From CAYHWW01 sp964360145 (GTDB taxonomy: Bacteria > Bdellovibrionota > UBA1018 > CAYHWW01): a DNA stretch of 6,395 nucleotides. Position numbers and translations under genes: made by a program. The stretch lies in the NCBI GenBank assembly GCA_964360145.1, contig CAYHWW010000185.1, forward strand, positions 1 to 6,395. The letters are read 5' to 3'. Every line of letters begins with the position of its first letter. Position 1 is the first letter of the stretch. Below, piece by piece: positions 5,998 to 6,395 of the stretch. The notes below the pieces were generated by a model. It was not told where the DNA came from. It ran no database searches and worked only from the letters and a program-made list of their open reading frames with translations.

Positions 5998-6395
5998 ATG
6001 GTGAGTACAAAAGACTCAAACATCGTTGATACCGTGAGTCGTCTCCAGGCTTGCGCCTCCATGGATCACTTCTGGGGCGAGAGGAAATGGCTCGATATTC
6101 TTGGGATTACCAAGAGGGATTACAAGGCATTCCTCCAAGAACAACGCCCCCTTTCCGACACCTCCATTACCTCCCTAGCCGACTACCTCGATGTCTCGGC
6201 GGATGAAATCCAGCAGGGGACGGTGGATTTCCGCGCTGTTTCAACCCAAAAAGGCGATGGCGACAAGGTCTTGCCAGAACCCTACTCCATCGCGGCCTTC
6301 GGTCGCCTGCGCACGACGATTACGTCATTCGATTACATCGAAGAACGGTTGGGCTGGCGCGTCCGTGCGGACACCCTGAGGCACTTTCGCATCAA
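5998..6395 (+). CDS. XRE-like helix-turn-helix domain protein, partial
   Basis: The frame is open to the right edge, giving 132 codons from the ATG at 5998. Residues about 31-78 (from KWLDILGITK through LADYLDVSADEIQQGTVDF) follow the pattern of a degenerate XRE/Cro-type HTH: a helix, a 'GI-T-K' turn, a recognition-like helix ending in QEQRP, then 'LADYLDVSADEI', which is typical of the last two helices of that fold. Residues 93-132 (PEPYSIAAFGRLRTTITSFDYIEERLGW and on) begin a second region that I do not recognise, and the rest of the protein lies outside. A regulatory role is inferred from the HTH alone. An in-frame ATG at 5986, with GGA five bases before it, is an equally possible start adding four residues, and a GTG follows at 6001. 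The gene is divergent from the response regulator with about 96 bases between starts, so it could control that neighbour or be unrelated. Confidence 0.75.
   Translation, partial: MVSTKDSNIVDTVSRLQACASMDHFWGERKWLDILGITKRDYKAFLQEQRPLSDTSITSLADYLDVSADEIQQGTVDFRAVSTQKGDGDKVLPEPYSIAAFGRLRTTITSFDYIEERLGWRVRADTLRHFRI

Overview
The window looks like chromosomal DNA of a Gram-negative bacterium with moderately high GC content. The support is Sec signal peptides on two large exported proteins, sigma70-type promoter hexamers, a single-domain response regulator and a small bacterial SWIB protein. I cannot name the genus. The mix of large exported helical proteins, a stand-alone receiver and a basic SWIB protein would suit an environmental lineage such as Bdellovibrionota or a related deltaproteobacterial-type group, but this is a guess. 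I see no mobile element, CRISPR array, tRNA or rRNA.

Left part (1-4287, minus strand): two large exported, mostly alpha-helical proteins are encoded in tandem. The upstream one (1969-4179) has a Sec signal peptide and about eight degenerate HEAT-like helical repeats. The downstream one (1874 to the left edge, unfinished) has a signal peptide and then a domain that reads like an M48 metallopeptidase whose metal ligands and catalytic Glu are all replaced (His, His, Glu to Gln; Glu to Ala). It looks like a pseudoprotease. It has its own strong promoter, placed so that the mRNA should begin at or next to the start codon, and so is probably leaderless.

Middle (4180-5182): a divergent intergenic region leads into a 217-residue dienelactone-hydrolase-like alpha/beta hydrolase on the plus strand. 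Its leader contains a possible 18-codon leader ORF with a strong ribosome binding site. A long GC-rich hairpin with a U-rich tail follows, ending directly against the hydrolase Shine-Dalgarno sequence, which suggests attenuation or structure-controlled translation. A GC-rich hairpin separates the hydrolase from the convergent SWIB gene.

Right part (5183-6395): a single-domain response regulator and a SWIB-domain protein lie in tandem on the minus strand, 38 bases apart, and are possibly co-transcribed. Divergent from them is the 5' end of a gene for a protein with an XRE-like helix-turn-helix, cut by the right edge. A 6-bp hyphenated palindrome lies in the shared intergenic region against the response regulator start and is an operator candidate.

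The two exported proteins are the most plausible functional pair. The response regulator, SWIB and HTH genes form a separate regulatory-looking cluster. Nothing in the sequence ties the hydrolase to either group.
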